Translations under genes and position numbers: made by a program | NCBI GenBank assembly: GCA_003142355.1 | Contig: PLMF01000286.1 | Span: 575-11,944 of the forward strand | Length of the DNA stretch: 11,370 nt | From: Bryobacterales bacterium | GTDB lineage: Bacteria > Acidobacteriota > Terriglobia > Bryobacterales > Bryobacteraceae | Direction of reading: 5' to 3' | The notes under the pieces: model-generated | What the model was told of the DNA's origin: nothing | What the model saw: the letters and a program-made list of their open reading frames with translations, nothing else | The model's database searches: none | In this document: in pieces, positions 1-7,751 of the stretch | Position numbering within the stretch: position 1 is the stretch's first letter | Layout: each line of letters begins with the position of its first letter

Positions 1-1136
1 TTCCAGCCGTCGTTATCGAAATCCGCAATCGTGGGGGAGTACCCAGCCATGGGCAGAGTGAGACGCGTCAGGCCGCTGCTCCGGGTTGCCTCGGTAAACC
101 CTTTCCTGCCCGCATTGCGGAAGAACGGAAATGTCTCGCCATCGAGCGCCGCGAAGACGATATCCGGCAAGCCGTCGTTGTCGATGTCCCGGAAATCCAC
201 GCCCATTCCCGAGATGAACCTTCCGTCTTCTGCCAGCGCCACGCCGGCCTTGAAAGCAATTTCCTCAAAACGGCCGCCGCCCTTGTTGTGAAAAAGGGAA
301 TTGTTCATCTTGTCATTGGTGATGAAAAAATCCATCAAGCCATCCAGGTCGTAGTCCGCCACTCCGATTCCCATTCCCTTTCCAGGATGGGCCCGGATTC
401 CCGATTCTTCCGAAATGTCGCGGAAGCTCCCATCGCCGTTGTTCAGAAATAACTGGTTGGCGGTCGGCTTATAAAATTTCGGGTGGCAGTAATCCAGTTG
501 GCCCGGCGCCACCTCGCAGGACGGCTCCGTATTCGGGTCCCATGCCAGGTAGTTCACCACCAGAAGGTCGAGCAGGCCGTCGCTGTTGACGTCCACCCAG
601 GCCCCTCCGACCGACCACAACGGGCCGTACTGCGGGTCCGGCGCGGCGAGTCCGGCCTTCGCCGTGACATCGGTAAAGGTGCCGCCGTCGTTGTGGTACA
701 GGTGATTCCCATGCACGCCGCCGACGAAGATATCCTCGCGGCCGTCGTTGTCGTAATCGCCGATGGCAACCCCATTGTCGAACCCCGTTCCCGCCAGGCC
801 GGCCTTGGCCGTGACATCCGTGAAGTGGCCTTTGCCGTCGTTCTCGAAAAGCCGGTTGGAGTACTTCGCGGAGGTTTTCTTCAACGATAGAATGTCGGCT
901 CCATTGGTGAAGAAAATGTCCAGGTACCCGTCGTTGTTGTAATCGAACACCGCCACTCCTCCAGCCATGGTCTCGGGCGCATGCCGGCGGGGAGTCTCGC
1001 AGCTATCCAGGTGGAATCCGATGGGCTGGTAAGTGAAGTGAATCGGCGATGGCGCGTTCTGCCCCGACACGATTACACACGCGACGGCCGTGGCCATCGC
1101 ACACACCGAGGCGGCACGTTTGCGGGAAAGGTTCAC
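1..1136 (-). CDS. CRTAC1-type FG-GAP/VCBS repeat protein, secreted (C-terminus off the left edge)
   Basis: This frame stays open for 378 codons from the GTG at 1136-1134 to the window edge. The start is MNLSRKRAASVCAMATAVACVIVSG, a basic n-region plus hydrophobic segment that reads as an export signal; a weak lipobox-like AVAC (about residues 16-19) is possible. Six calcium-loop FG-GAP motifs of the form DxDxDGxxD follow, starting near residues 65, 127, 182, 261, 317 and 372. Examples are DYNNDGYLD, DYDNDGRED and DYDLDGLMD. A Cys pair (C207 and C217, in CEVAPGQLDYC) precedes LFLNNGDGSF, as is typical of bacterial CRTAC1 proteins, which usually end in an ASPIC/UnbV domain; that end would lie beyond position 1. 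The family is predicted to form an extracytoplasmic beta-propeller whose ligand is unknown. The GTG overlaps the TGA of the upstream TPR gene (GTGA), so translational coupling is likely. No clear ribosome binding site is visible. The family call is firm; the exact role is unknown. Confidence 0.87.
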   Translation of the reverse strand, partial: MNLSRKRAASVCAMATAVACVIVSGQNAPSPIHFTYQPIGFHLDSCETPRRHAPETMAGGVAVFDYNNDGYLDIFFTNGADILSLKKTSAKYSNRLFENDGKGHFTDVTAKAGLAGTGFDNGVAIGDYDNDGREDIFVGGVHGNHLYHNDGGTFTDVTAKAGLAAPDPQYGPLWSVGGAWVDVNSDGLLDLLVVNYLAWDPNTEPSCEVAPGQLDYCHPKFYKPTANQLFLNNGDGSFRDISEESGIRAHPGKGMGIGVADYDLDGLMDFFITNDKMNNSLFHNKGGGRFEEIAFKAGVALAEDGRFISGMGVDFRDIDNDGLPDIVFAALDGETFPFFRNAGRKGFTEATRSSGLTRLTLPMAGYSPTIADFDNDGW

Positions 1137-2167
1137 GGTAGCCGCCGCCCGGGAAGCCGGAGGAGCGGTGGCGGGGGTGACTCTGCGGCCAACTTCTGCA
1201 CCTTGTCGTACTCGTCCTGCGCGTCATGCTCGCGCCCCAGGGAACTCCACAGACGGCCCAACCGGTAATGCGCATCCGGCTTGGACGGCTCTATGCGGAT
1301 CGCCTCGCGAAAATGGCGGGCCGCTTCGTCGGAATCGTTCTTTGCGGCGAGTACAATACCCAGATCGAGGTGTGCCAGCCGCATGTTCGCATCCAGCGCC
1401 AGCGCGCGTCGAAGGTGAGTCTCGGCCACATCATCCCTGTCCGCGCGCATTTCCGCGTCTCCGAGGTAGGCCAAGGCTTGCGCGTGCTGCGGCTGAGTGG
1501 CCAGTTCCGCTTCGAACTCCCGGCGGGCCTCGTCGTAGCGCTGCTGTTTCCAATAGAGATATCCCAGCCCGAAGTGAGCGTCGGGCGGCACAGGCGGTGC
1601 CTTTACCGCGGCCTCAAACTCCGCAATCGCGGCATCCTCTCGGTTGGATTCGTCGAGCACTTGGCCCAGAAGGATGTGAACCGGCGCGGAATCCGGGTCT
1701 TTCGAAAGCAGGAACTCGAATTCACGTAAGGCTTCCGGATACTGTTCCGACCATAGGTAGCTCTGCGCCAGGGTGTAACGGAGCTCCAGGTTATCCGGCT
1801 GCGCCTCGGAAGCGAGTTTCAACTGCGCCGCGGCGTCCCGGTACCGGCTGGAGCCGTAGTAGCTCATACCGAGAAGAGAGCGGGCCTGGAAACTGCTGCT
1901 ATCGGCCCGCACTGCTTCTTCGAATGCCGCGGCCGCCTCGCGGAGATGGTTGGACTTGAAGTATGCAAGGCCCAGGTTGAGTTGCAGCCCCGGCAAGTGG
2001 GCGTCCAGGCGCAGGGCCGCTTTGTAGTGTTCGATGGCGAGATCGTACTTCCCCTCGTGAGCCAGAGCTGTGCCCCGTGCCGCCTCGGCGACGGCGTCCG
2101 GAACTGCCGCCCACAACTGGCATGCGGCCAGCACGAAAACCCACACCCGGATGGAACCCGCGACCAT
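1133..2167 (-). CDS. Exported tetratricopeptide (TPR) repeat protein
   Basis: A 344-residue protein. Residues 1-21 form a short export signal (MVAGSIRVWVFVLAACQLWAA). It contains LAAC at 13-16, an acceptable lipobox, so the product may be a lipoprotein anchored at Cys16; ordinary signal-peptidase cleavage near residue 21 is the alternative. From about residue 24 the chain is a run of 34-residue TPR units at roughly 24-57, 58-91, 92-125, 126-159, 160-193, 195-228, 229-262 and 263-296, plus a partial ninth unit. They show the usual LG.AY, A...F..A and D/P positions. The tail is proline- and arginine-rich (SPPPPLLRLPGRRLP). TPR arrays are protein-binding scaffolds; no enzymatic domain is present. 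The gene is followed by the FG-GAP protein with a 4-base stop/start overlap, so the two products probably work together outside the cytoplasm. The ATG at 2167 has no Shine-Dalgarno sequence and sits 6 nt after a promoter -10 box. Confidence 0.94.
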   Translation of the reverse strand: MVAGSIRVWVFVLAACQLWAAVPDAVAEAARGTALAHEGKYDLAIEHYKAALRLDAHLPGLQLNLGLAYFKSNHLREAAAAFEEAVRADSSSFQARSLLGMSYYGSSRYRDAAAQLKLASEAQPDNLELRYTLAQSYLWSEQYPEALREFEFLLSKDPDSAPVHILLGQVLDESNREDAAIAEFEAAVKAPPVPPDAHFGLGYLYWKQQRYDEARREFEAELATQPQHAQALAYLGDAEMRADRDDVAETHLRRALALDANMRLAHLDLGIVLAAKNDSDEAARHFREAIRIEPSKPDAHYRLGRLWSSLGREHDAQDEYDKVQKLAAESPPPPLLRLPGRRLP

Positions 2168-2173
2168 AGCCGA

Positions 2174-2202
2174 TTTCTACCAAAGGCCCCGCATGGTGTC
2201 AA
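2174..2202 (-). promoter_or_regulatory. Sigma70-like promoter of the TPR/FG-GAP unit
   Basis: On the minus strand there is a perfect -35 TTGACA (2202-2197), a 17-bp spacer and TAGAAA (2179-2174; 4 of 6 matches to the -10 consensus). Only 6 nt separate the -10 box from the ATG at 2167, so transcription would start at or within a base or two of the start codon. It lies just beyond the terminator of the receptor gene, consistent with an independent transcript. Confidence 0.55.
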
Positions 2203-2221
2203 CGCGGGCGCCTGTCCCCCC

Positions 2222-2271
2222 CAAAAAACACCTGCTCGCTTACCGCGCCGGTGGGCCCGGTAAGCGAGCAG
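2222..2271 (-). terminator. Rho-independent terminator of the TonB-dependent receptor gene
   Basis: A perfect 14-bp inverted repeat has arms 2232-2245 (CTGCTCGCTTACCG) and 2258-2271, separated by a 12-nt loop. Read on the minus strand, the stem is followed after three bases by TTTTTT (2228-2223). It begins about 25 bp past the receptor stop codon at 2296 and lies before the TPR gene promoter. Polarity and position both fit termination of the receptor transcript. Confidence 0.85.
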
Positions 2272-2295
2272 TTTGTAGAGCCAGCAGTTACCAGG

Positions 2296-5200
2296 TCAGA
2301 ACAGGAACTTCGCGCCGAACTGGAAGGTACGCGGGGCTTGGGCGCCCGTTAGCTGTCCGAAGTTGCCGGAGGTGACCGACGTTTGTAGACTGGTGAACTG
2401 CGTGTGGTTGAAGGTGTTGAAGGTTTCCGCCCGGAACTCGAACCGGGCGTTCTCCTTCACCTGGAACGCTTTGAACAGCGCCATGTTCCAGTTGTTGCGT
2501 CCCGGGCCGACCACGTCATTCCTGGCAGCCGTCCCCCACTGGAGCGCTGCCGGCTTCGCGAACGACGAGGTGCTGAACCACTGGAACCGGGTCCCCGGAT
2601 AGGTGACCGGCGCGACTATGTTCGCCCGGTTGGTGGTGTTGCCGCCATACCCGAGGTTGTCGGGGCCGCCGCTGATGCTAGTGGGGTTTCCGCGCTCAAA
2701 GAGTGCGATGCCGGAAAGCTCCCATCCGCCCAGCGCCGTCTTCAGTGCCTGGCTGCTTGAGGTCCGGAATAACGGGAGCTTGTAGATAAAGCTCGTGACC
2801 GAGACCAGCCGCCTGTCAAAACCGGCGGAACCGTAGTCCCAACGGGTATTGAATGGATTGGAAACATTGGAGAAGATTTCGCCGTCGATAATGTCGAAAG
2901 CGTGGGAATAGGTGAAGGCACTGTTGAGCGTCAGGTCCTTCCACACCGTGGCCCTGAGATTGACCTGCAACGATTCGTAACTGGAGGTCGCTCCGAATTC
3001 CATGGGGGCTATGCTTGACCAGCCCTGATACGGCCGGTAGAGGTTGGCATTTAGGGTGGTGCCGCTGTAACCGCAATTGCCGCCGCAAACTCCCAGGCGG
3101 TGTGAATCGTTCTGCGCCAGGGTGTTGATGCCAACGCCTTCCGACTGGTGATAATTCTCGTTGCCCACATAGGTCACTGTCAACACAGACTGTTGGGCCA
3201 ACTGTTGCTGGATTCCGAGGCTCCACTGAATCGAGGTGGGTATCTTGTATAGTGGGTCGACCGTCGTCATGGTGGCGGGGAAGTACGGCACCGACGCCGT
3301 TAGTCCAGTGGTATAGTTCGTCGCGGGATTGTCGAAGTACACTTGCGTCGGCGCGGACGTATAAGCAAACGGAGTGTTGCTTTGGCCCATGTTGTACTCT
3401 TCGTTGCCGGCCAGCCGTTCATAGAACATCCCGGCTCCAGCGCGCAGAATGGTCTTCTGGCGTCCGGTCAAATCAAACGCAAACCCGAGGCGCGGGGCAA
3501 AAGTGTCCCAGTGGTTACTAACCAGGCCCTTCGGAATTCCGTTCTTTCCGGCTATCCCTACTCCGTTCATGTAGAACTTCACGTTCGACAGAAGAATGCC
3601 GGAAACTGTGGTGAATCCGGGGCCGTTCTGGTCCAAAGCGCCGCTTGGCAGGAAGGTCGCCGCTTGCTTGGGATCGTAGAGGTTTTGATAGAAATTCGAC
3701 GCATCGCCTTCGGAATCGTAGGCGTGGGGAATGCCTTCCCAACGAATGCCCAGGTTCACCGTCAACCGATTGCTGACCCGCCAGTCGTCCATGGCATAGA
3801 GGTTATAGTTTTTCGTGGTGATGTGCACGAAATCCACACTGGCCGGTTCGGTGTACGCAGAGGCGAAGCCCAGCAGGAAGTCGGCAAACCCGTTGCCGGT
3901 GGCCGATGAGTCGAAAGTGAATTGCCCGCCGGAGTTTAGCTGGAACTGCTGCCACTTGTGGGTGTACATGTAGGATCCGCCAAACTTGAAGTTGTGCGAG
4001 CCGTGAGTCCAAAGAAGATCGTCCTTCACCTGGTAGCTACGCCACGTATTGAGCCAAGGCCACCACCCTGGGGTATAGCTAATACTGTAGGGAGATCCAA
4101 TGCTAATCCCTGGCAGCTTGTTGGCGGTATTGGCACTGAAGAAGTTCTTCACGGTGTATCCGGACGGCTTCTGGGAGAGCCCGAAGTCGGTAATGTCAAG
4201 GTCATTGCCGTTGAGGTTGAACGCCGCCTCATTCAGCAGAGTGGGGCTAATGGTGTAAGTGGCGTGCACTGCACCGGCCCAGGAGGGAACGGACATGACC
4301 GAACCGGCCGTTGCATACGTGCCGCCCGCCCATAATGGCGGGGATTGCGACTGGACGCCGTTATCGTAGATCAGGGAGCCCATGAGGGCCAGTTTGCTTC
4401 CAATCTGGTGATCGACGCGGAAGTTCTCCTCGCGGTAGAAGGTCGTGTTATTGGCCACCGCGTAGTACAGATTGTTGGCAGCGTTGGCCGCGGGGAACAT
4501 GCCGGCATTCAAAACGGCAAGGGCGTTGGAGTCGAGCAAACCGGTTGGAATCTTGTTGCCAGGGAAGTTTTGGCCGGGGCTGAGCCCGAACCCCGCAAGC
4601 TTGGCAATCTCGGCCGGGTCCGCGGTCTGCGGCACATGAATGGCCGTCGCGAGGTAACTGAAATCGCCACCCCGCGCGGCCACGGGAACCGAGGTCGCAT
4701 TGATCTCGCCCCCCTGAATCAGCCTGCGCCACTCCTGGGTATAAAAGAAAAAGGTCTTCTTTTCGTGGCCGATCTTCGGAACCGGCCCGCCGAAATTGAA
4801 CCCGAATATGTTGTAGCGGAGTTCCGGTTTCTTCTGGCCGTTCAGATTGGCAAAGAACGTGTTTGCGTCGAATGCGTTGTTACGGACGTACTCCCAGGCG
4901 CCGCCATGGAATTGCCTAGCGCCGCTCCTGGTGACCATAGTGACGATGCCACCGGATGCTTGGCCCAAGTCGGCGGCGAAGTTGCTCGTCATGATTTTGA
5001 ATTCCTGAAGCGAATCTTGAGACGGGGAAACAATGAGGATGCCCCCGCTGCCCCGGTCATACGCTTCTCCGCCATTGACGATCCAGTTGTTGTGGTCCGG
5101 ACGCTGGCCACCATAGGAAATGGCGTGGCTTTGGTTCTGCGCCATCGGGGAATCAAAATCCGGCATGGTGGATGCGGCGCCGGGCACCAAAGCCGCAAGC

Positions 5201-5700
5201 TGAAGGACATTGCGGCCGTTGGTGGCAAGATCCGCAACTTGGGCATCGGTAATCGTCTGGCTGACCTCGTTGGTGTCCGCCTGGATCTGGACGGCGTTGG
5301 CTTCGACGGTGATACTCTCTTTGGACTCGCCCACCTGAAGCGCCGCATCCGCTCGGATGGTGTCATTCGCTTGCAGCGTGATGCCGGTCCGTTCGCTGGT
5401 CTTGAAGCCCGGTGCCTCCACCTTGACCGAGTAGTGCCCGAATGAAAGTTCGTGGGAGGCATAGCTGCCTGTGGCGTTGGTCATAGTGGACCGGACCAGT
5501 CCGGTTTCCGTGTTCGTGATCGTGATCTTGGCGCCTGGCACAGCGGAGCCGCTCGGATCAGTCACGGTGCCTACTATGCTGGCGGTTTCCTGGCTATACG
5601 CTGCGGTGCTCAGCAAGACGATGCCGAATATCAACGCCAAGCGTATTCGCCACGTGTGATGCGCGTGTCGTCTGAAAAGTACTTTTCCCATATCTCTCAT
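2296..5700 (-). CDS. TonB-dependent outer-membrane receptor, Oar-like, with carboxypeptidase-regulatory-like N-terminal domain
   Basis: A 1134-residue protein. Residues 1-36 are a Sec signal (RHAHHTWRIRLALIFGIVLLSTAAYS). About 38-122 is a carboxypeptidase-regulatory-like beta-sandwich (SIVGTVTDPSGSAVPGAKIT ... GHYSVKVEAPGFK). A plug domain follows at roughly 130-260 (NGRNVLQLAALVPG), then a long beta-barrel rich in aromatic and Asn/Gly residues. The C-terminus is FQFGAKFLF, with the terminal aromatic residue that favours outer-membrane assembly. Length and order match the large Oar-like receptors common in Acidobacteriota. These import substrates across the outer membrane using TonB/ExbBD energy; glycans or peptides are usual guesses, but the substrate cannot be read from sequence. 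I see no clear TonB box. The ATG at 5700 is chosen because GAGGAGAGG lies just upstream; a second in-frame ATG is at codon 4. It has its own promoter and terminator, so it is probably monocistronic. The adjacent malectin-domain regulator gene may control it (inference). Confidence 0.96.
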   Translation of the reverse strand: MRDMGKVLFRRHAHHTWRIRLALIFGIVLLSTAAYSQETASIVGTVTDPSGSAVPGAKITITNTETGLVRSTMTNATGSYASHELSFGHYSVKVEAPGFKTSERTGITLQANDTIRADAALQVGESKESITVEANAVQIQADTNEVSQTITDAQVADLATNGRNVLQLAALVPGAASTMPDFDSPMAQNQSHAISYGGQRPDHNNWIVNGGEAYDRGSGGILIVSPSQDSLQEFKIMTSNFAADLGQASGGIVTMVTRSGARQFHGGAWEYVRNNAFDANTFFANLNGQKKPELRYNIFGFNFGGPVPKIGHEKKTFFFYTQEWRRLIQGGEINATSVPVAARGGDFSYLATAIHVPQTADPAEIAKLAGFGLSPGQNFPGNKIPTGLLDSNALAVLNAGMFPAANAANNLYYAVANNTTFYREENFRVDHQIGSKLALMGSLIYDNGVQSQSPPLWAGGTYATAGSVMSVPSWAGAVHATYTISPTLLNEAAFNLNGNDLDITDFGLSQKPSGYTVKNFFSANTANKLPGISIGSPYSISYTPGWWPWLNTWRSYQVKDDLLWTHGSHNFKFGGSYMYTHKWQQFQLNSGGQFTFDSSATGNGFADFLLGFASAYTEPASVDFVHITTKNYNLYAMDDWRVSNRLTVNLGIRWEGIPHAYDSEGDASNFYQNLYDPKQAATFLPSGALDQNGPGFTTVSGILLSNVKFYMNGVGIAGKNGIPKGLVSNHWDTFAPRLGFAFDLTGRQKTILRAGAGMFYERLAGNEEYNMGQSNTPFAYTSAPTQVYFDNPATNYTTGLTASVPYFPATMTTVDPLYKIPTSIQWSLGIQQQLAQQSVLTVTYVGNENYHQSEGVGINTLAQNDSHRLGVCGGNCGYSGTTLNANLYRPYQGWSSIAPMEFGATSSYESLQVNLRATVWKDLTLNSAFTYSHAFDIIDGEIFSNVSNPFNTRWDYGSAGFDRRLVSVTSFIYKLPLFRTSSSQALKTALGGWELSGIALFERGNPTSISGGPDNLGYGGNTTNRANIVAPVTYPGTRFQWFSTSSFAKPAALQWGTAARNDVVGPGRNNWNMALFKAFQVKENARFEFRAETFNTFNHTQFTSLQTSVTSGNFGQLTGAQAPRTFQFGAKFLF

Positions 5701-5703
5701 TAA

Positions 5704-5712
5704 CCTCTCCTC
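5704..5712 (-). promoter_or_regulatory. Ribosome binding site of the TonB-dependent receptor
   Basis: On the minus strand GAGGAGAGG ends 3 nt before the ATG at 5700; its GGAG core is 6 nt upstream. This supports codon 1 over the in-frame ATG at codon 4. It is one of the two clear Shine-Dalgarno sequences in the window. Confidence 0.8.
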
Positions 5713-5737
5713 GCGGATATAACCCTAAGCCAAAGGG

Positions 5738-5766
5738 ATTGTAGTCACTTTTGATTAGTCTTGCAA
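5738..5766 (-). promoter_or_regulatory. Sigma70-like promoter of the TonB-dependent receptor
   Basis: On the minus strand there is TTGCAA (5766-5761), a 17-bp spacer and TACAAT (5743-5738; 5 of 6 to the -10 consensus). This predicts an RNA start near 5731 and a leader of about 30 nt containing the Shine-Dalgarno sequence. A CCGTGT sequence lies at 5789-5794 on the plus strand, just upstream of the -35 box. It resembles the CGTG repeats in the other intergenic region and could be a weak operator candidate. Confidence 0.6.
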
Positions 5767-6055
5767 GGGGTGTTACGAGTGGATGCCACCGTGTCGTCAC
5801 TGGTACTTCACTGTGTCAAAGTCCAAATAGAGGTGGTCCACCACCGCTGGGACTGCTCGGTTCGGCTCTGACGTATCTGATCAGGACTAAAAGGGTGCTA
5901 AGACTCCCTTACGCGGCGTCAGGCCTGTGCAAACTGCCTGGAATGGAGGCGTACTGCAAAACGGGAGGGGCGCGCCACCCCGTTCAACAGGTAGCCTATT
6001 CCTGCCGTCCACGGTGGAAACGGCGATGATCCCGCACGGCTGAAAAACGCTCCCT
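5767..6055. other. Intergenic stretch between the regulator stop and the receptor promoter
   Basis: No convincing gene is present on either strand. It holds a short inverted repeat at 5832-5845 (GGTGGT, two-base loop, ACCACC), a possible weak terminator for the regulator gene at 5958-5983, and a single CCGTGT near the receptor -35 box. Open frames crossing it have no family resemblance and no ribosome binding site. I see nothing else in it. Confidence 0.6.
5958..5983 (-). terminator. Possible weak terminator of the malectin-domain regulator gene
   Basis: On the minus strand ACGGGG pairs imperfectly with the arm ending in CCCGT (six pairs including one G-U, one mismatch, then two more pairs). 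It is followed by TTTT (5961-5958, partly inside the arm). It lies about 70 bp past the stop at 6056. The stem is imperfect and the U-tract short, so this is only a candidate. Confidence 0.35.
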
Positions 6056-7666
6056 CTATCTGGCTTCGTCGACGACTTCTATGGCCCTCACCTCGGCGTA
6101 ATTCACCCTCGGCGAGAAAGACAGCAGCAGTTTGCCTTGCCCGTTGGGATGCAAGCCGTGAAATTCGCGTACCACAGGGCGGAACGCCCCACCGGCCTGA
6201 AAAACATCGAAATCCTGAAGCAACATGACGCCATTGCAGGTGACATCGAAAACTCTGCAGCCCACTCCCCGGCAACCCGCGTCTTGACTCAGAGGGCTGA
6301 AGAACGATTCGAGGAAGTGGAGCTTGACTGTGTAGCTTCCCGGTGCAACCGGGATGGCGTAGCTGAAATTACCGTACCGCTCGCCGGCATAAAGACCGGG
6401 GACCTTCGCCCCTGGCCCGGTATTTCCAACCAGGGTGGTCCGCCCCGCGATGAAGTACTTGTCCCCGCTCCAGCGTATGCCGTCACCATCTACAAAATCC
6501 GATCGGCGGGCCGCAAGCCGGATCGGCTTCAGCTTTCCCGGCGTACCCGGGGTCAGTTCCAGCGCACTCACGGCTGCCGGCTTCCCCCAACTCGAGAGAA
6601 ACTCCAGGTGGAGCCTGCCCTCTGACGTTGGGTACACATCCCTGAAAACGCGTACGTCAACCGCGGCGGAACCGGCGTCGGCAATCGGATCGAAGTCCAC
6701 CAGCAACGGATGTCCGTTCAGGTTTACTTGGAAATGCCGGCTATTCTCGGCGTCCTCCTTCTGATCCACATCCGGCTGCCTTAGGGAATCGGCGAAATAC
6801 AGCCTCAGCTCGTAAACGCCCGGACGCATTGGGATGTCGTAACGAAACTGACGCTGCCATTGCGGGACGGTCATGGGGGCTGAGATCGCTTCCCGCATAG
6901 TTCTGAACAGGCCTTCATCGGCCACAGCAGGGAAGAAATGCCGCGGACCGGGTTGCGGAGCGCCTCCTTCATAGTAATGGTCGGCTTCCCACCGGTGCCC
7001 GCATGCGTCCACGTAAGGAGCCCCCGTATGACCCGCGGCGATACGGATTTCGCCGGCGACGGGGGCTGATGCGACCGGCGGCGGACTCGCCTCGCTCTGT
7101 TCCGGCACGGAAACTGAACCTGCGGGAGCGATGGATGCCTCTGGAATGTGAGATTTCGACTGGAACAGCAGGTAGCCGAGCCATGTAATTGCGAGTCCGA
7201 ACAGCACGGCTAATCCGATCAGGACCGGTAGCAAACGGCGGGGCTTGCCCTCGACTGGTGCGGGGGACGTGCCCGGCGCTTCGGAACGAGTCTCGAAGAC
7301 AGGTAGATACCTGCCTTTCGGGATGGTGATGACGATCGCCTCGTCCTTGCCCTCATTGGCGAAGTAGTGCTCCAGCTTCATGCGCAGCAGTCGGGCCTGC
7401 GAGCGGACTATGTTGTCTTCGTTCGGGTTGTAACTCGGCGGCCGATCGTACACGCAAATGCCGACCTGGTGCTCCGTTGCCGCTTCGGGCTTGTTGTCGA
7501 GAGCACACCGGCACACGTGGAGGAAGAAGGCTCTTAGGCGAGGCGACCTCTCAAAGGCGCTGCTGGAGGCCACGCGATACACCAGTTCCTCTCGCTCCGC
7601 TGCACCCTCCGCGCGAGCGTCCTTGCTGCGCGGCACTGGCACATCTGCTGGGCCCATCTGGGTCAC
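6056..7666 (-). CDS. Membrane-bound putative transcriptional regulator with two extracytoplasmic malectin-like domains
   Basis: A 536-residue protein. Residues about 24-125 form a cytoplasmic domain (REELVYRVASSSAFERSPRL ... DNIVRSQARLLRMKLEHYF ... ITIPKGRYLPVFE). I know this pattern from Acidobacteriota membrane proteins, and its helix followed by a hairpin ending in G-x-Y resembles an OmpR/CadC winged helix. Residues 145-168 are a single transmembrane helix (LLPVLIGLAVLFGLAITWLGYLLF), preceded by KPRR, which fits an N-inside topology. A Pro/Ser-rich linker (about 172-204) leads to two tandem malectin-like domains at about 206-372 (IRIAAG ... DACGHRWEADHYYEGG) and 381-533 (IRLAARRSDFVDGDGIRWSGDKYF). 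Malectin folds bind saccharides, so a ToxR/CadC-like sugar sensor is the likely role (inference). The gene is transcribed toward the TonB receptor and away from the ABC transporter. The listed start is the GTG at 7666, with GGGGG only 1 nt upstream. The ATG at codon 4 (7657) is better spaced and may be the true start. Confidence 0.9.
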   Translation of the reverse strand: MTQMGPADVPVPRSKDARAEGAAEREELVYRVASSSAFERSPRLRAFFLHVCRCALDNKPEAATEHQVGICVYDRPPSYNPNEDNIVRSQARLLRMKLEHYFANEGKDEAIVITIPKGRYLPVFETRSEAPGTSPAPVEGKPRRLLPVLIGLAVLFGLAITWLGYLLFQSKSHIPEASIAPAGSVSVPEQSEASPPPVASAPVAGEIRIAAGHTGAPYVDACGHRWEADHYYEGGAPQPGPRHFFPAVADEGLFRTMREAISAPMTVPQWQRQFRYDIPMRPGVYELRLYFADSLRQPDVDQKEDAENSRHFQVNLNGHPLLVDFDPIADAGSAAVDVRVFRDVYPTSEGRLHLEFLSSWGKPAAVSALELTPGTPGKLKPIRLAARRSDFVDGDGIRWSGDKYFIAGRTTLVGNTGPGAKVPGLYAGERYGNFSYAIPVAPGSYTVKLHFLESFFSPLSQDAGCRGVGCRVFDVTCNGVMLLQDFDVFQAGGAFRPVVREFHGLHPNGQGKLLLSFSPRVNYAEVRAIEVVDEAR

Positions 7667-7724
7667 GCCCCCGTTGATCGTTCAGTTGACGTTCCACATA
7701 CCATATCACATTGACTCCGGAAAA

Positions 7725-7751
7725 GGGGCAGGTGGCGGGGCCCCGCCTGCC
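7725..7751. repeat. GC-rich palindromic element
   Basis: A perfect 14-bp palindrome GGCGGGGCCCCGCC (7734-7747) is nested in a GGCAGG (7727-7732) / CCTGCC (7746-7751) inverted pair preceded by GG. The outer arms match the palindrome inside the ABC ATPase gene at 9756-9777, suggesting a dispersed REP-like element. It lies 60-85 bp upstream of the regulator start. It could also be an operator or a transcript hairpin. Confidence 0.45.

Noticed and set aside
483..890. Plus-strand open frame opposite the FG-GAP gene
   Set aside because: The minus-strand frame here carries several calcium-loop motifs and is uninterrupted from 1136 to the edge, so the plus frame is a shadow.
1090..1959. Plus-strand open frame of 289 codons opposite the TPR gene
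   Set aside because: Its Arg/Pro/Ala-rich composition is typical of antisense shadows; the TPR repeats on the other strand are unmistakable.
4345..5445. Plus-strand open frame of 366 codons opposite the TonB receptor
   Set aside because: It lies wholly antisense to a clear receptor gene, has no family resemblance or ribosome binding site, and is a normal by-product of GC-rich codon usage.
5832..5845. GGTGGT/ACCACC inverted repeat as an operator
   Set aside because: It has only six paired bases with a two-base loop, is not matched elsewhere in the other intergenic region, and is easily expected by chance.
7686..7716. Two TTGAC words on the plus strand as -35 boxes
   Set aside because: Neither has an acceptable -10 sequence 16-18 bp downstream on the plus strand.
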